Shown one piece after another: positions 21,393-32,340 of a stretch of 64,000 bases of DNA. A program made the position numbers and the translations under genes. Under the pieces are notes generated by a model. The model was given only the letters and a program-made list of their open reading frames with translations, ran no database searches and had not been told where the DNA came from. Positions within the stretch are counted from its first letter, which is position 1, and each line of letters opens with the position of its first letter. This DNA comes from Turritopsis dohrnii (lineage: Eukaryota > Cnidaria > Hydrozoa > Anthoathecata > Oceaniidae), in the NCBI GenBank assembly GCA_027922465.2, contig BQMF02000175.1, positions 1-64,000 on the forward strand, given 5' to 3'.

Positions 21393-23645
21393 ATGGAAAT
21401 TCCTGCTTTCAAGGAAATTGCAAACAATAGCTCCATGGTGTCAAACATCGCATTATCAAATGACAATTCATTTAGTCAGATATGTGGAGTTGTTTTAATC
21501 ATTGTTGGTTTGTTGGGTTTGTTGCCATACGTTTCATTCATTTTTCTGGTTTTTACGAGAAGAAAACTTAACAAGCCTTTTTATAAATTAGCTGGAGCAA
21601 TGGGACTTTCAGATTGTATTTGTTTGATTCTAATGATTGGCTATGCAGGTCCCTGCTTAATTTACCAGACAGAGTTATCCAGTACTTTTGTAATTGGTGC
21701 TGTTATGAATGTTGCGTGGTTCACTGGCCTACCTTTTATATTGCTTCTGGCTACAAATAGATACTTTTGCTTTTGCCAAGAGAAGCTTTTTAGAAGTTTT
21801 TTTACGAGAAAGAAGACAATGTTATGTTGCATTGGTTGTTGGGCATTTGGAATTTCATATTCAATTCCATCGTTGTTTTCCTGTTGTTCATTACATTTCG
21901 ATCATGTTCTTATGGTGTGGGGTTGGAATATTGATCGCTTTGGAGCTGTTGTATTATCGTATGGAGAACTGTTTATGGTTGTTTTGGTTGCCATTGTAAC
22001 ATGGACATTAAATGGACTCGTTATCAGGTAGCCCCATTAGTCTTTCGTCACTAATGACGTTCTTTCAGTTATCACTTATCCGAAATTCCTCTTAAACACA
22101 GATGTCTAATGACAGTGATTACACAATATTTGTCATAACAGTTGTCACAATAAATCAAAACATTCTAGTGTGTTAAAAGAAACTTTCTATCATACTTGAT
22201 TACAATGATGCGAGACCTTTTACAGTTTGTCGTCGTCATACCAAGTGACTGTACACAACGGTCTTTACCTGTTCTCTGGGGTCTAATTGTACAAGTTCAT
22301 AATATCTCAGCCACGTTTTTTCGATGTTTAGTTCATCTTTGGTAGTTGAGCTGTCCTTCCGTTTGTTTGTAACTAGAATTTATGATGCCTGCAATATTTG
22401 CAACACACAGGATTGTTTAGAATAGAATTAAGTACAAATTGTGAGTTCTTTGCTGATTATCAATTATAAATCAAATGACATTAGAGTGCCCTTCGTTTTC
22501 GTTAGTTGAAATTCTGCAGGGTTTGTTTTTCAGTTAAACCCACGCAAAATATTAGGAGGACATAGTCTAAAGAATTTGTGACCGTTTTAAATTGCAAGTG
22601 AACTGTTTTTTACGACTTGTAAAAAAGATGAGCAAGAATTACTAAGAAATCTAGTAAGATATGTATTTTTCAACAACATATAATTAAACTTGATTCAGAT
22701 AACAAAGTTGTTGTTTTGGTCGGTTTTTGGTTGAGTTTTAATTGATCGAGCCTTCCAATTGATGAGAATATTAAGACCACCCATCTCTAGGTATTTATGA
22801 CTCTGGAAACTTTATGACATCCCTGAAGTCCAGATTCAATGTAATCAAAAGAAATGTATTGAAGTTTTATAATGAAAGCATTTTCTAGAACCGAACCAAA
22901 AACAATACCTGCAAGTAGTGCAGACAAATAAATTCATATATTTACAGTGTGTTTTATGATTTAGTATTGCCTTGTATTCTCTATTTTCTTGGACAGGCTA
23001 TTTATATGTAGAGCTACCTCCTACTGCAAACACTTTACGGCTTCCTAAGCAACGCTATAACTCAGCTTTCCATAATCTGATCATTTGATTAAAAATATTT
23101 CACTTGACAATTACCTCAAATGAAGTATACTTGTATTCGTTTACAGTTCTACATGGCTTAAAAAGATTTGACTTGGTTTGAACTCTGCATTTTGTCTTGT
23201 CCAAACGTTTATAGACAAACTCCACATGTTTCATGAAAATAGATCAACCATGGTGATTTTTGGTTTTCTTTTCTTCTTCAGAAAAATCTATGCACTTTCC
23301 AGAAACACCACATTAGAAACGAGTCGTGTGCGAAGACGAACGATAAGCGAACGAAAGATATTTTTCCAGTTTTTTATTTCAACGATATGGATGGTGATTT
23401 TGGACATTCCTTTTGTAGTCATTGGTCATATCCCAAACCCTTCGCATTGGTTTGGATATACACTAACACTCATGTATGTGATCAACTGTTCGATTGAAGG
23501 TTGGATATATATGTCAATAAATAAAGTCGTGCAAGCAGAATTTAAACGGACTTTCATTCGATCAACAAATCGTGAACAGATGCGAGTTTCGTTTAGAACA
23601 AGCGATGAAAATGAACTTAGAAAGATGTCTGTTGGCAAGTTATGA
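21393..23645 (+). CDS. Seven-transmembrane receptor 2 (Srx-like GPCR)
   Basis: Exons 21393-22027 and 23282-23645 join in phase 2 (ATC AG|GTAGC ... TTCAG|A) to give 332 residues. The layout is the same as receptor 1: NRY after TM3, VWGWN before TM5, and the SERKIF-FQFF entry to TM6. The N-terminus is longer (about 29 residues before TM1) with NNSS and NDNS, a possible glycosylated ectodomain. The C-tail is about 10 residues longer than in receptor 1, ending SVGKL. The last 311 bases of exon 1 differ from receptor 1 at only four positions that I can count, while the introns have diverged strongly. Ligand unknown. Intron length is 1254 bp. Confidence 0.88.
22028..23281. other. Receptor 2 intron
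   Basis: Non-coding. Its 5' half is alignable with the receptor 1 intron; it lacks the satellite array and flanking repeats found there. Confidence 0.6.
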
Positions 23646-25522
23646 TGAATCACACGAATTACCTCACGTCGAAAACATTGCTGATCTTATCTGCCCTCTT
23701 GGAAAAATTGTCACTGCGATGGAGAGCGTTTGTTTCAAAACAGTTTGTATATTTCCACAAATTTGCCCACGGGGAACTCTTGTTGAGGTTCCATCTTTAC
23801 TTTCTCTCAGAGTTGGATGGATATTAATTTTGCAAAAAACGTAGCTGTAATTCTTTAGAAAATATGATTAAGGAGATCGTTTGAATCTCAACAAACTCAT
23901 ATTTCCGCTCCCATTTAATGATGTTACACAAGTTATAAATATTGTACATTGAAAATTATTCTGCAAGCATTTTTAGTGATGATCAATTGCCGTGCAAAAC
24001 ATTGTTACATAATCGAAAATATTTGGGGATATGTAATTTGTCAAGATAATGCCACTGCGGCAAATTTCTGTTAGTGTATGATCATTAACTATGTAAAGAT
24101 TATCAATGATATCTTGACATGACATTGTGATTTTTTAAAATCTTTTATTTGATGTAATAGTTCTTTCCTTATAAATCCCTAGAAACAACAGGACAGGTTA
24201 CTCCCCCTGATCTGTCTTCATTTGTTAAAAAAAGGGAGTGTTTTCCTCATTTAATTTTCTGATAGCACAGTTTTTGAAATTCGCTTTAATCTATTAATTA
24301 AATTAGTCATTGATAAAGTGTCTCATTAATTTCCTGCAAACCACACTCGTGTCGTATTTGTCTTTTTATCATCAATGTCAGTTCATTTGTTCCTTTTTGA
24401 CTTTTGCTTTTATGTATGGTTTGAAGACTATATTCATAAGAATATTTGACGCAAAGGATTCTCAATCCCATGTACATTTTCCATCAGAATTTCGAGGTCT
24501 ACATGGTGGATACCCTATCCACTTAAATTTTATTATTCGCGAAAATATAATGACATAGAATAAATGAAATTTAATCATCAGCGTCAAGCAACGCCTTCTG
24601 GTTATGATTGGACAAAAGATAGGGAGTCATTAGAAATAAAAAGTTGCAATTTGTGAGTAAGAGAACAAAATAAAGTCAATGGCTGAGAATACGATAGTTA
24701 TCAATGCCAAAACTCCAAAAACAAAAAGTAAGTATTACTCAATAAAAACTAATTTTGAGTTTTTAATTTCTTTATAAATAGTACTTATATTTATATTTTA
24801 AGAAATTGTGTTTGAATGTTTGAGATGGCGAGTGAGTAAGTTAGTCCATGAAAGTGTTTGGCCACACTTGGCCCACCCATGATGATTAACTCTTCATGCC
24901 ACTAACTTTCAAGAGCATTTGACTTACTGCCAGAGATAGGTAAAACTTTGCTCTAACTTGCCCGAAGGTCAGTGTGCAATCAGTACACGATAGCTCCTAA
25001 TTGGATGATCAGCTTTTTTTAAAGCCCATCGGAGTAGGAAAGTCACGACCAAATACGTACACAGTATAGTTACTTTTATTAAAAAAAAATGGTCAGCTCC
25101 TCAACTCAGTTCTCACTTTCATAATCAGAATTATATTGGTTTATGATGCCTTTACAACTCCATATTCAGCCCAATCCTTCGACCGTAATTGAAGCCTTCG
25201 ACCGTAATTGAGACCACAACATGGATGAATAACTTTTAGCACACTTAATTTAAAACAATCTTCATTTTTTTTGCAATGTAGGTATAAGATTTTATGGGAG
25301 GGACCACAGAAACAGAGTGATGTTTTTCCAGAATTTGCGTTTCTGTGAATGAAGTTCAACACCAACTAATGATGCAATATCATATGGTTGTTCTTCAAGA
25401 TTTAGTCCGACATTGGCAACAACCCCTGTTCATATGATATACTAACAGACGTTTTATCAGGTTATTTAGGCAACATGGGAGATGGTATGGTATATCATTC
25501 TAGCTTGAATATGAACGCTGAA
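23646..25522. other. Spacer after receptor 2
   Basis: Open frames of 60-90 codons start inside the receptor 2 tail (23572-23844) but continue only out of frame, without family resemblance. A 26-bp stretch is duplicated in tandem near 25180-25210 (ccttcgaccgtaattgaa). No gene is supported. Confidence 0.4.
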
Positions 25523-26191
25523 GCCTAGTGTCCACCAACGCGTTGGTCAATCAAGTGCGTTTTGTTTTCCTCTTCACAATTCATTTCTGCTATGTTTCTC
25601 TATACTTGATCGTTTCAAAACATTTTAATAAAATTCAATGGACACGTTTGCGTTTAGTTTTTGCGCCAGACATTCTGGCGCCGGTGATAAGTTTTATTTT
25701 GTTGCTACGAAAAAGACGTCATCGAAGAACAAATGCTCATAAAAAGAGGGCTTTCTGGGTACAGGATCTTTATAAGGACCAAGAATGCAACAGACTTTTT
25801 AACAAAATGAGAGTTTCGAATAGGGAGGACTATTTCAATTATTTTACTTTTAATTATTTTTTTTTCTTCCCAATTTTTATTTTTATCGTTTTTGGCTCAA
25901 TAGCATTATTTTATCTCACATTTCCATGAGTTTTAAAAATATCTTAAACGCATTCCCCTATCACAATAGATTTTTTGTTATTAAATAGCACCACATGTTA
26001 AAAAACATCGGCATTCCTTTGACTTCTGAATAATTTTTGGTTATAACCAAAATTTTGGCGTTAAAAATTTGCGCGCGCCTAATTTTTTTCGCGTTAGTTA
26101 TTTGCGTTAAGGTGTCCATCTACGCGCGAATCTTTTTTTTTTTTCGTTGATCATTTGCGTTAATGTTTTAGCGCATTGGTGGACACTAGGC
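25523..26191 (+). mobile_element. Non-autonomous PIF/Harbinger element with a transposase N-terminal relic
   Basis: Ends gcctagtgtccaccaacgcg (25523) and gcgcattggtggacactaggc (26191) are inverted repeats of about 20 bp with few mismatches. The flanks read gaa and taa, near the 3-bp TWA duplication of Harbinger elements. The inside encodes (frame open 25528-25929) a basic stretch RKRRHRRTNAHKKRAFWVQD followed by LYKDQECNRLFNKMR and EDYFNYF. This matches the RRRFWV...FN-L...E-FF-YFRM pattern at the start of animal Harbinger transposases. The catalytic domain is absent. Confidence 0.75.
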
Positions 26192-26988
26192 TAAACAACT
26201 CAAAATAGTTTCGGTGACAATTAAGCGGTCGCTACAGGTTAGTTTAAAAATAGTCCCATTTCATTTGGTTAAAATATCATGAAATATGCACGAAAAAGAA
26301 CGTCAAATCGCATACTTCCATATCATTGTTTAAAAATTGATGGTTCTATTTATTCAGTTATCTTCACCATAGTGCTACAATCATGTAATACTATTATCAT
26401 TCGCAGTGGGGTTTGTGTTCTCCATTATGTCATTGAGAATAACAGTTTTTTTCGTCAAACGCTTATTTTTCATTTCATTGCATTTTGATAGTTGTGTGCT
26501 GTATTACAGAGATAATTAAGTGAAGGTAATGGCTAATACAAATTTAAATAGAGCTGACATTTGATGGCTGTAATTTTGGTTGTCAAGTGCTGTTTAACCG
26601 GCGTACGAAAGAACATGTTGGCTTAAAAATTGAATTGTCGGTTTGAAGATAATTAACTGCAATAAGGAAATTATAAGCCATGTCTAGAGGCTTAAAGACT
26701 TTGCTAAGTCGTTTTGTCTTTCATATTTAACACGTGACATCCTTGTTCATTCACGAGCTTTTGCTAGTGAAAACGCTTTGAATTCTAAAGAAAAAACAAA
26801 CATCGGAGTTTATACTCATAAACCGAAATGTATCTGTCATTAATACAGATAAAAAAACCCCAACGAATTCAGCCGTTATAAAAGATAACTATTTGGCTAT
26901 TTGACAGAAATTCGCTGTCTTATTATAAACCTTTTTTGTTGCAAGTATAACTCTCTTTGTGTCATAATGGTAGTTTGCTTGTGGTAAG
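26192..26988. other. No gene recognised
   Basis: AT-rich spacer. Nothing was supported. Confidence 0.4.
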
Positions 26989-27317
26989 CAGAGGCGTAAG
27001 GGTCAGTCAAAAAAAGTGGAGGAGTCAATTTATTTATTTTTATTTTATTTATTAATGACATATTTATACAGGCTGACTACCTTCAATTTTATAATAAAAA
27101 TTGCTATCAATGGAGGGCCTGTTAAAAAATATATACATATCATCTTTGAGAATTAAAAATATTATAATACATATTTATATATAAAAAAAAACATTAGTAA
27201 AAAAAGTATAAACAAACAAACAGTTAAAAGCAAACAAAATGAAGAGGGTAAAAGCATGTGTGGATAAGCTTGGATTATCAGACTTGGACTGAATAAAAGA
27301 CATAGGCAAGTCGAAAA

Positions 27318-28640
27318 TCACATTTCCAATAGACTAACAAATTCTTTGAAATTTGGCGTTTTCCGTACATCAAGAGCCAAGTTGTTATACAATTTGGTTC
27401 CCATGTACGCAAACGCACCACGTGAATATTCTTTTTTAAATACTGGCAATCTTATCAAACAATTTTTGTTCCTAGTATTTATGTTGAAGTTCACTAGCTG
27501 AAAGTAATCTTGAAAAACTTCACATACATTGTTATCCAGACACCGTCTCACAAAAGTGCAAGCTCTCATCTCCTTTATTCTCGTAATTGTTGGTAGGGTT
27601 GCATCTTTATCATTTATTATGCGCACTGCTCGCTGATGGAAAGATAGTAACCTTTTTTCGTTAGTGTTAGTAATTTTCAAGTTTGATAACGTACCATATG
27701 TCAGGATAGGAACAACCATTGATTGATATTATAACCATGGAGGTATAAAACAGAAGGAGAACGAACTCAAAATCTGCTATTGTACTATCCGTGATGCGCT
27801 GCATTGTTTAAGTCCTCAGTGTGTAATAACATATAATTGCTATCATCTTGCATAATTTTTATAATTTTGGCGTTCTTGTGTGAAAATTTCGTTCATATCA
27901 ATTCTCCAATGTGATTAAAGATCGTTAGGGTAAAGTTCTTAGCATGCATAATCTGTAGGAATTGGGAGAATTATGCAAAAACGTCACAAATATGCAACGA
28001 AAACATTGCAACTTTAAGTCTATATATCTCGTGATCCCCTCAAGCAGTTTCGCCGAGCTTCAGTTTTTGAAGAGAGAATAATCCTAAGTTTTTGCACGTA
28101 CCGCGGCACTATCGAGGCGCATTTAAGTCAGAAGATATGTAGATTGGAACTTATACATGAATTACGTGATATCTTCAACTCTGTATAAAAACATAGATTT
28201 TCATTTGTTTCTCAAGGAAGCTTTAGGTTTAATAATCTGCTTGTCACTATACAGCAAGTTGATCCGTTGTTATAATGGATGATATTTGGTTTTTAAATTG
28301 TCGTTAATTTTTAAAAAAGTATTCGTTTCACCGACAACCAGCCGAAAGCGCATCACGGATGACATCAAAGTGATACCGCAATGAATAGAATAGTCATTAT
28401 CTGAATAATAGAAAAGTAAGAGTTCGTTCTCCTTCTGTTTTATACCTTCATGTTATAACTTAGCAGCGCGTACTGTTAACATTGAACGTAATTTCGACAA
28501 GAGTCTCAATCTACCAGATGCTTTTTTGTACGAACTATCAAAATACGAGTTCAAATTGAGACTACTATCAATATTGATGCCAAGGTACTTATAAACATTA
28601 TGATATTTCTTTTCAGTCTTAAGTGGCGATTAGGTAACCT
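27318..28640 (-). mobile_element. LINE reverse-transcriptase C-terminal fragment, split by a MITE
   Basis: Minus-strand frame 27719-27318 encodes the typical tail of a non-LTR polymerase: VVPILTYGTLSNLKITN, FHQRAVRIIND, then near the end FAYMGTKLYNNLALDVR. The preceding part lies across the MITE at about 28640-28460, reading YKYLGINIDSSLN and SGRLRLLSKLRSML. The two halves were contiguous before the insertion. The copy is 5'-truncated and dead. Confidence 0.8.
27736..28452. mobile_element. 717-bp MITE with 33-bp inverted ends inserted in the LINE
   Basis: The left end is CATGGAGGTATAAAACAG..., continuing to ...ACGAACTC (27736-27768). It is mirrored at 28420-28452 with one mismatch in 33 bp. 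The 7-bp direct repeat ttataac sits at 27729-27735 and 28453-28459. The interior has no coding capacity. The 7-bp duplication does not fit TTAA or TA target families; an unusual hAT (8 bp) or another superfamily is possible. Confidence 0.88.
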
Positions 28641-28715
28641 GCACGCTTTCCTTTTCTACTCTAAATGACTTAACTCTCCTCCACAAATTTTGACTGACCT
28701 CTGGCTACGCCTCTG

Positions 28716-29282
28716 GTAAGTTTGGGCTAGAGACTTTGACGGTCTGATGTAATGAAATTTTTCATTTTACATTGAGAGTTTAAAACAAAAGTTTAGGACA
28801 TAAGATTCAACTGCTGAAAAAGAAAAAATTGTTCGGCCTCTTGCCAGATTCTTTACGTGATGTGAGCTAATGTCAATGTCAATTAATACTTTGAGTTTAC
28901 AATTAATAAAAATCTCACCACAATCCAAGGTCTAATTAAGTTATTTCGAAATAAAACCTAATTTAAAATCGATGACAATTTTAACTCATTTTTGTGGTTT
29001 AAACGCATAGTAAAATCTTACGTCAGCAGAAATAAGAGCGTTGACAAAACTCTGCGATCGAGGCTATCTAAATACATGAAATACTTGGTGTGTAAACGAA
29101 AGAATTTCGGACACTTTTGGTTATGAATTTTTAAAAGTATTTCGTTTTTCCATCAGATTTCACAATTATAAACAAGAGTGTTGAATTTTGTATTTTTAGC
29201 ATTATGTGCAAAATGTAAAGCAAAAAAATTTCCCCAAGCCCCACTCTACTCACCCCTATCCCTAGAATGAATATTGACATTA
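28716..29282. other. No gene recognised
   Basis: AT-rich spacer. Nothing was supported. Confidence 0.4.
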
Positions 29283-29478
29283 TTCCCCACATCTTTCAGT
29301 GGCGGATCTAGAGGTATGTCGAAATTTGTGTAGGAGAGTGTTAGCAATCTGACCATAAAAGAAAAGCGTTCAAATAATCCCATTGGTAATATAAATTGAA
29401 TTCACAAATATTATGTTAATGCTCTCCTACACAAATTTCGACATACCTCTAGATCCGCCACTGAAAGATGTGGGGAAT
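29283..29478. mobile_element. hAT-like MITE inside a longer palindrome
   Basis: The element cagtggcggatctagaggta...tacctctagatccgccactg spans 29299-29462 with arms of about 42 bp. The inverted symmetry continues about 16 bp beyond each end (tattccccacatcttt on the left, its complement on the right), which a simple insertion would not create. The same element, truncated, is at 10264-10384. Confidence 0.8.
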
Positions 29479-30618
29479 ACTTAGCACCATACATAAGGAG
29501 AAAGTATAAACACATCGAAGAACTCGTTGAATTCGATAGGAAGTTTCGGGTACGCTTGTACACAGGGCTGTGCCAATAAATTTTGAAAATGATCATCGTC
29601 ATTCTGCAAAGTTCCAAGAGAATTAAAAGGTGTGATGGCTACCAGACAGCAACCACTTTAGATCACAAAAAAGAATTGTCCAGCAAAAAAAAAGAAATTA
29701 AAAGCACTTTTTATTCAATAGTTCGATATTTTGCCTTGTATGAACTTCTTTGTTGACTTTACATCAGACATAGTGAGGGACTAACGATTTTAAGTTGCAA
29801 GATTTGAGAAAATAACTTCATCATGATGAATTAGTTAAAGGTTTTAATGATGTGTGGGCATTAAAGACTGCATGGTCATTCTCAAAATTAATAAGTTTTT
29901 GAATTCTGTAACAGTGTGTTTGAATATTTCTTAAAAAGAGGGGTGGATTCATTTATGAATAGAGTGTAGTGGTAGAGAAAAAATGTCACAGAAAGAGCTA
30001 AAAGGAATGTGTATTGTTACATATGTATGATCCTGTAATTTCTTCAATGAATATCAATTGGCTATTCACTAATACGTAACACTAATAACTACTTGCTTTG
30101 GAAATACTTTAAGCACTGTTCCAAATAGTTGTGAGAATATCAGAGTTTTTTCGGACCACCCTTTTACTATTCCCTGGAAGCATATTTCATACCTTTTTTC
30201 ATTGCGTTGTGGTAGTTGTGCTATACATCAACAACGCACAATATAACTGTCTGATGCATACTCACACGGAAGTGCTTGTGGTGCGCGCTACGAACACTTG
30301 CGAACCTTTTTGTCATTTTTTATCATGTTTTTACTCGGTGTTTCGTAGCAACATTATATGACTGGCAAGATATACGGTCAGTTACAAAGTATGTTGCTAA
30401 GTTTTTCAAAAGGAAATACTTTTTAAACATATAACAACGGTTTGGGCAATTAGGAGCCCAAGACTAACTGCATATTGACTTTCATTATACTAAAAAGAAA
30501 GACGGTACTGGGATGTCATGGAAACCCAAAAAATATCGATTGGTTATTTTTTGTCTTATAAAGTTTCTTTTTTTTTCAGATTTCCTCCTTTAAATTTAAA
30601 TCCAAATTAAAAGACACG
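29479..30618. other. Spacer upstream of receptor 3
   Basis: No gene recognised. A possible promoter for the receptor at 30619 lies here, but no motif can be named. Confidence 0.4.
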
Positions 30619-31657
30619 ATGAACAGCAATAACGAGACTGCACCATCAATTCCATATTCAGGAACTAGTCAGATTTGTGGCATTTTGCTGTTGGTCGTTG
30701 GTTCAATGGGATTTTTTCCATATCTCGCATTCATTTTAATAGTCCTAACAAGACAGAAACTTCGGAAACCTTTCTACGCTTTGGCAGGGACGCTTGGGAT
30801 TGCCGATTGCGTTTGTCTGGTCATAATGATTGGGTATTCAAGTCCTTCAATTATTCTACAGAAAGTGTTTTTGCAGGATAATGTAGTTGGTGCTATATTG
30901 AATGTGGCGTGGTTTAGTAGTTTACCTTTGGTGTTTTTTCTTGCTCTAAACAGATATCTGTGTTTATGTCAAGAGAAATACTATACAGTTGTTTATACAA
31001 AACACAAAACTACTTTGTACTGCATTCTTTGTTGGGTATTTGGTCTGGCATATTCCTTTGCCTCCTTTTTTGAAGGCTGTGAATTGAATTTCAGTCACCA
31101 GAAGATGGTTTGGAAATGGAATGTGGAACATGGCTGTGCTATGGTGTTATCTGGTGGAGAATTGTCCATGGTTGTCCTTGTGGTAATTGTAACGTTTTGT
31201 CTTTGTGGATTGGTGCTCAGGTAAACGTTTTAACTTAAATAAAGAGTTTTCCCTGCTTCTATAAAGATAACTATAATCTGTACTGTGAGAATCCTTATAA
31301 CAATAGATTCCTAATTTTAGAAAAATTCGTTCAATTTCTAAAAATACATCACTTGGAGACGTTCAAAAACGAAAACTGAACATCGTCGAAAAGAAAATCT
31401 TTTTCCAGTTCTTCACAACTACTGTTTGGCTGATCGTTTTTGATGTTCCTTTTATAATCATCAGCTATGTACCTGATCCACATTACCTGTTTGGATTCTC
31501 TGTAACCATCTTGTATACGATCAATTGCTCCGTTAAAGGATGGATTTATTTATTTATGAACAAGTTTATCCAGATTGAAATCAAACGACTATTGAGTATG
31601 AAAAAACCACGTAACAGGACTAATACTAACTTTTGGATTGGTGCCGCACCTAATTAG
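30619..31657 (+). CDS. Seven-transmembrane receptor 3 (Srx-like GPCR)
   Basis: Exons 30619-31220 and 31321-31657 join in phase 2 (CTC AG|GTAAAC ... TTTAG|A) across an intron of only 100 bp, giving 312 residues. The N-terminus MNSNNETAPSIP carries an N-glycosylation sequon. It shares GTSQICG at TM1, the NRY after TM3 (ALNRYLCLCQEK), a VWKWN motif before TM5 and a TM7 reading INCSVKGWIYLFMNKF with receptors 1 and 2. It is clearly diverged from them throughout, so it split off before the 1/2 duplication. The intron sits at the identical position and phase, confirming common descent. The ligand is unknown; plasma membrane location is inferred. Confidence 0.88.
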
Positions 31658-32194
31658 TTCATTTATTTACTTGTTGATTGCTCTCTATTCATATCACTAT
31701 CAACTACTGAATGGCTTTAACCAATCAACCAATGTTCATGTGTAATTTATGGTTTATGTGATACATTTAAAATGAAATGAAAACTCTCATCTGTTATTGT
31801 TCAAAATGATTTTTAGATATCTTGCAACTAGTTGCAAACTGGTTTATCAGATTTGGAGAACTTCGTCAGCGTTTATCTAGTGTAGCCAAGACATTTTTAA
31901 AACACTATTATGTTGAAAAAACTCTGGTGGTGTATGAAGTTGAGATTGAAGTTTCATTTACTCTTTCCTTTACAGAAAGTTTACAGAATTCATCTTGCTT
32001 ATTGATTTTAATTACGCAAAGAAAGATATTTCTTTTGTATCCTTTTGCTTAAGTACACTCAAAGAGAAAATGACAATCAATCTCTTAAAGAAACTTCTAT
32101 TTGCTTCCGATGTTGCCTATAATAGTAAAACTATATACATATGCACTAATTAAAAACAATTCCAATGATGTGTAAAACGATTGTAGGACAATAT
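31658..32194. other. Spacer after receptor 3
   Basis: No gene recognised; a 76-codon plus frame at 31822-32052 has no support. Confidence 0.4.
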
Positions 32195-32340
32195 CATTCC
32201 GGCCATTTACCCAACGACCAATAACCCCCAACCCTAAGCCTAACTCTAACCCTAACCCTAGGCAGCCCTAACACTAACCCCAACCTTAACCCTGATCCTC
32301 TTTCTTATTGGTCCCTGGGGAAATGTCCGTCGGTCCACTG
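32195..32340. mobile_element. Short inverted-repeat element with telomere-like core
   Basis: The imperfect ends ccggccatttacccaacgaccaataa and ttattggtccctggggaaatgtccg-cgg face each other. Between them lies a degenerate (ctaaccc)n-like array with several taaccctaaccct units. This could be a small MITE whose core resembles telomeric repeat, or an interstitial telomeric remnant. Confidence 0.5.

Larger units (their letters stand above)
26989..28715. mobile_element. Outer transposon with CAGAGGCGTA inverted ends
   Basis: The left end cagaggcgta...gtcagtcaaaa...gtggaggag (26989 on) pairs with the right end ctcctccacaaattttgact...tacgcctctg (to 28715). GGTAAG-like sequence sits on both outer sides, a likely 5-6 bp target duplication. 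The cargo is a LINE tail that is itself interrupted by a MITE, so this is a three-level nest. Confidence 0.65.
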
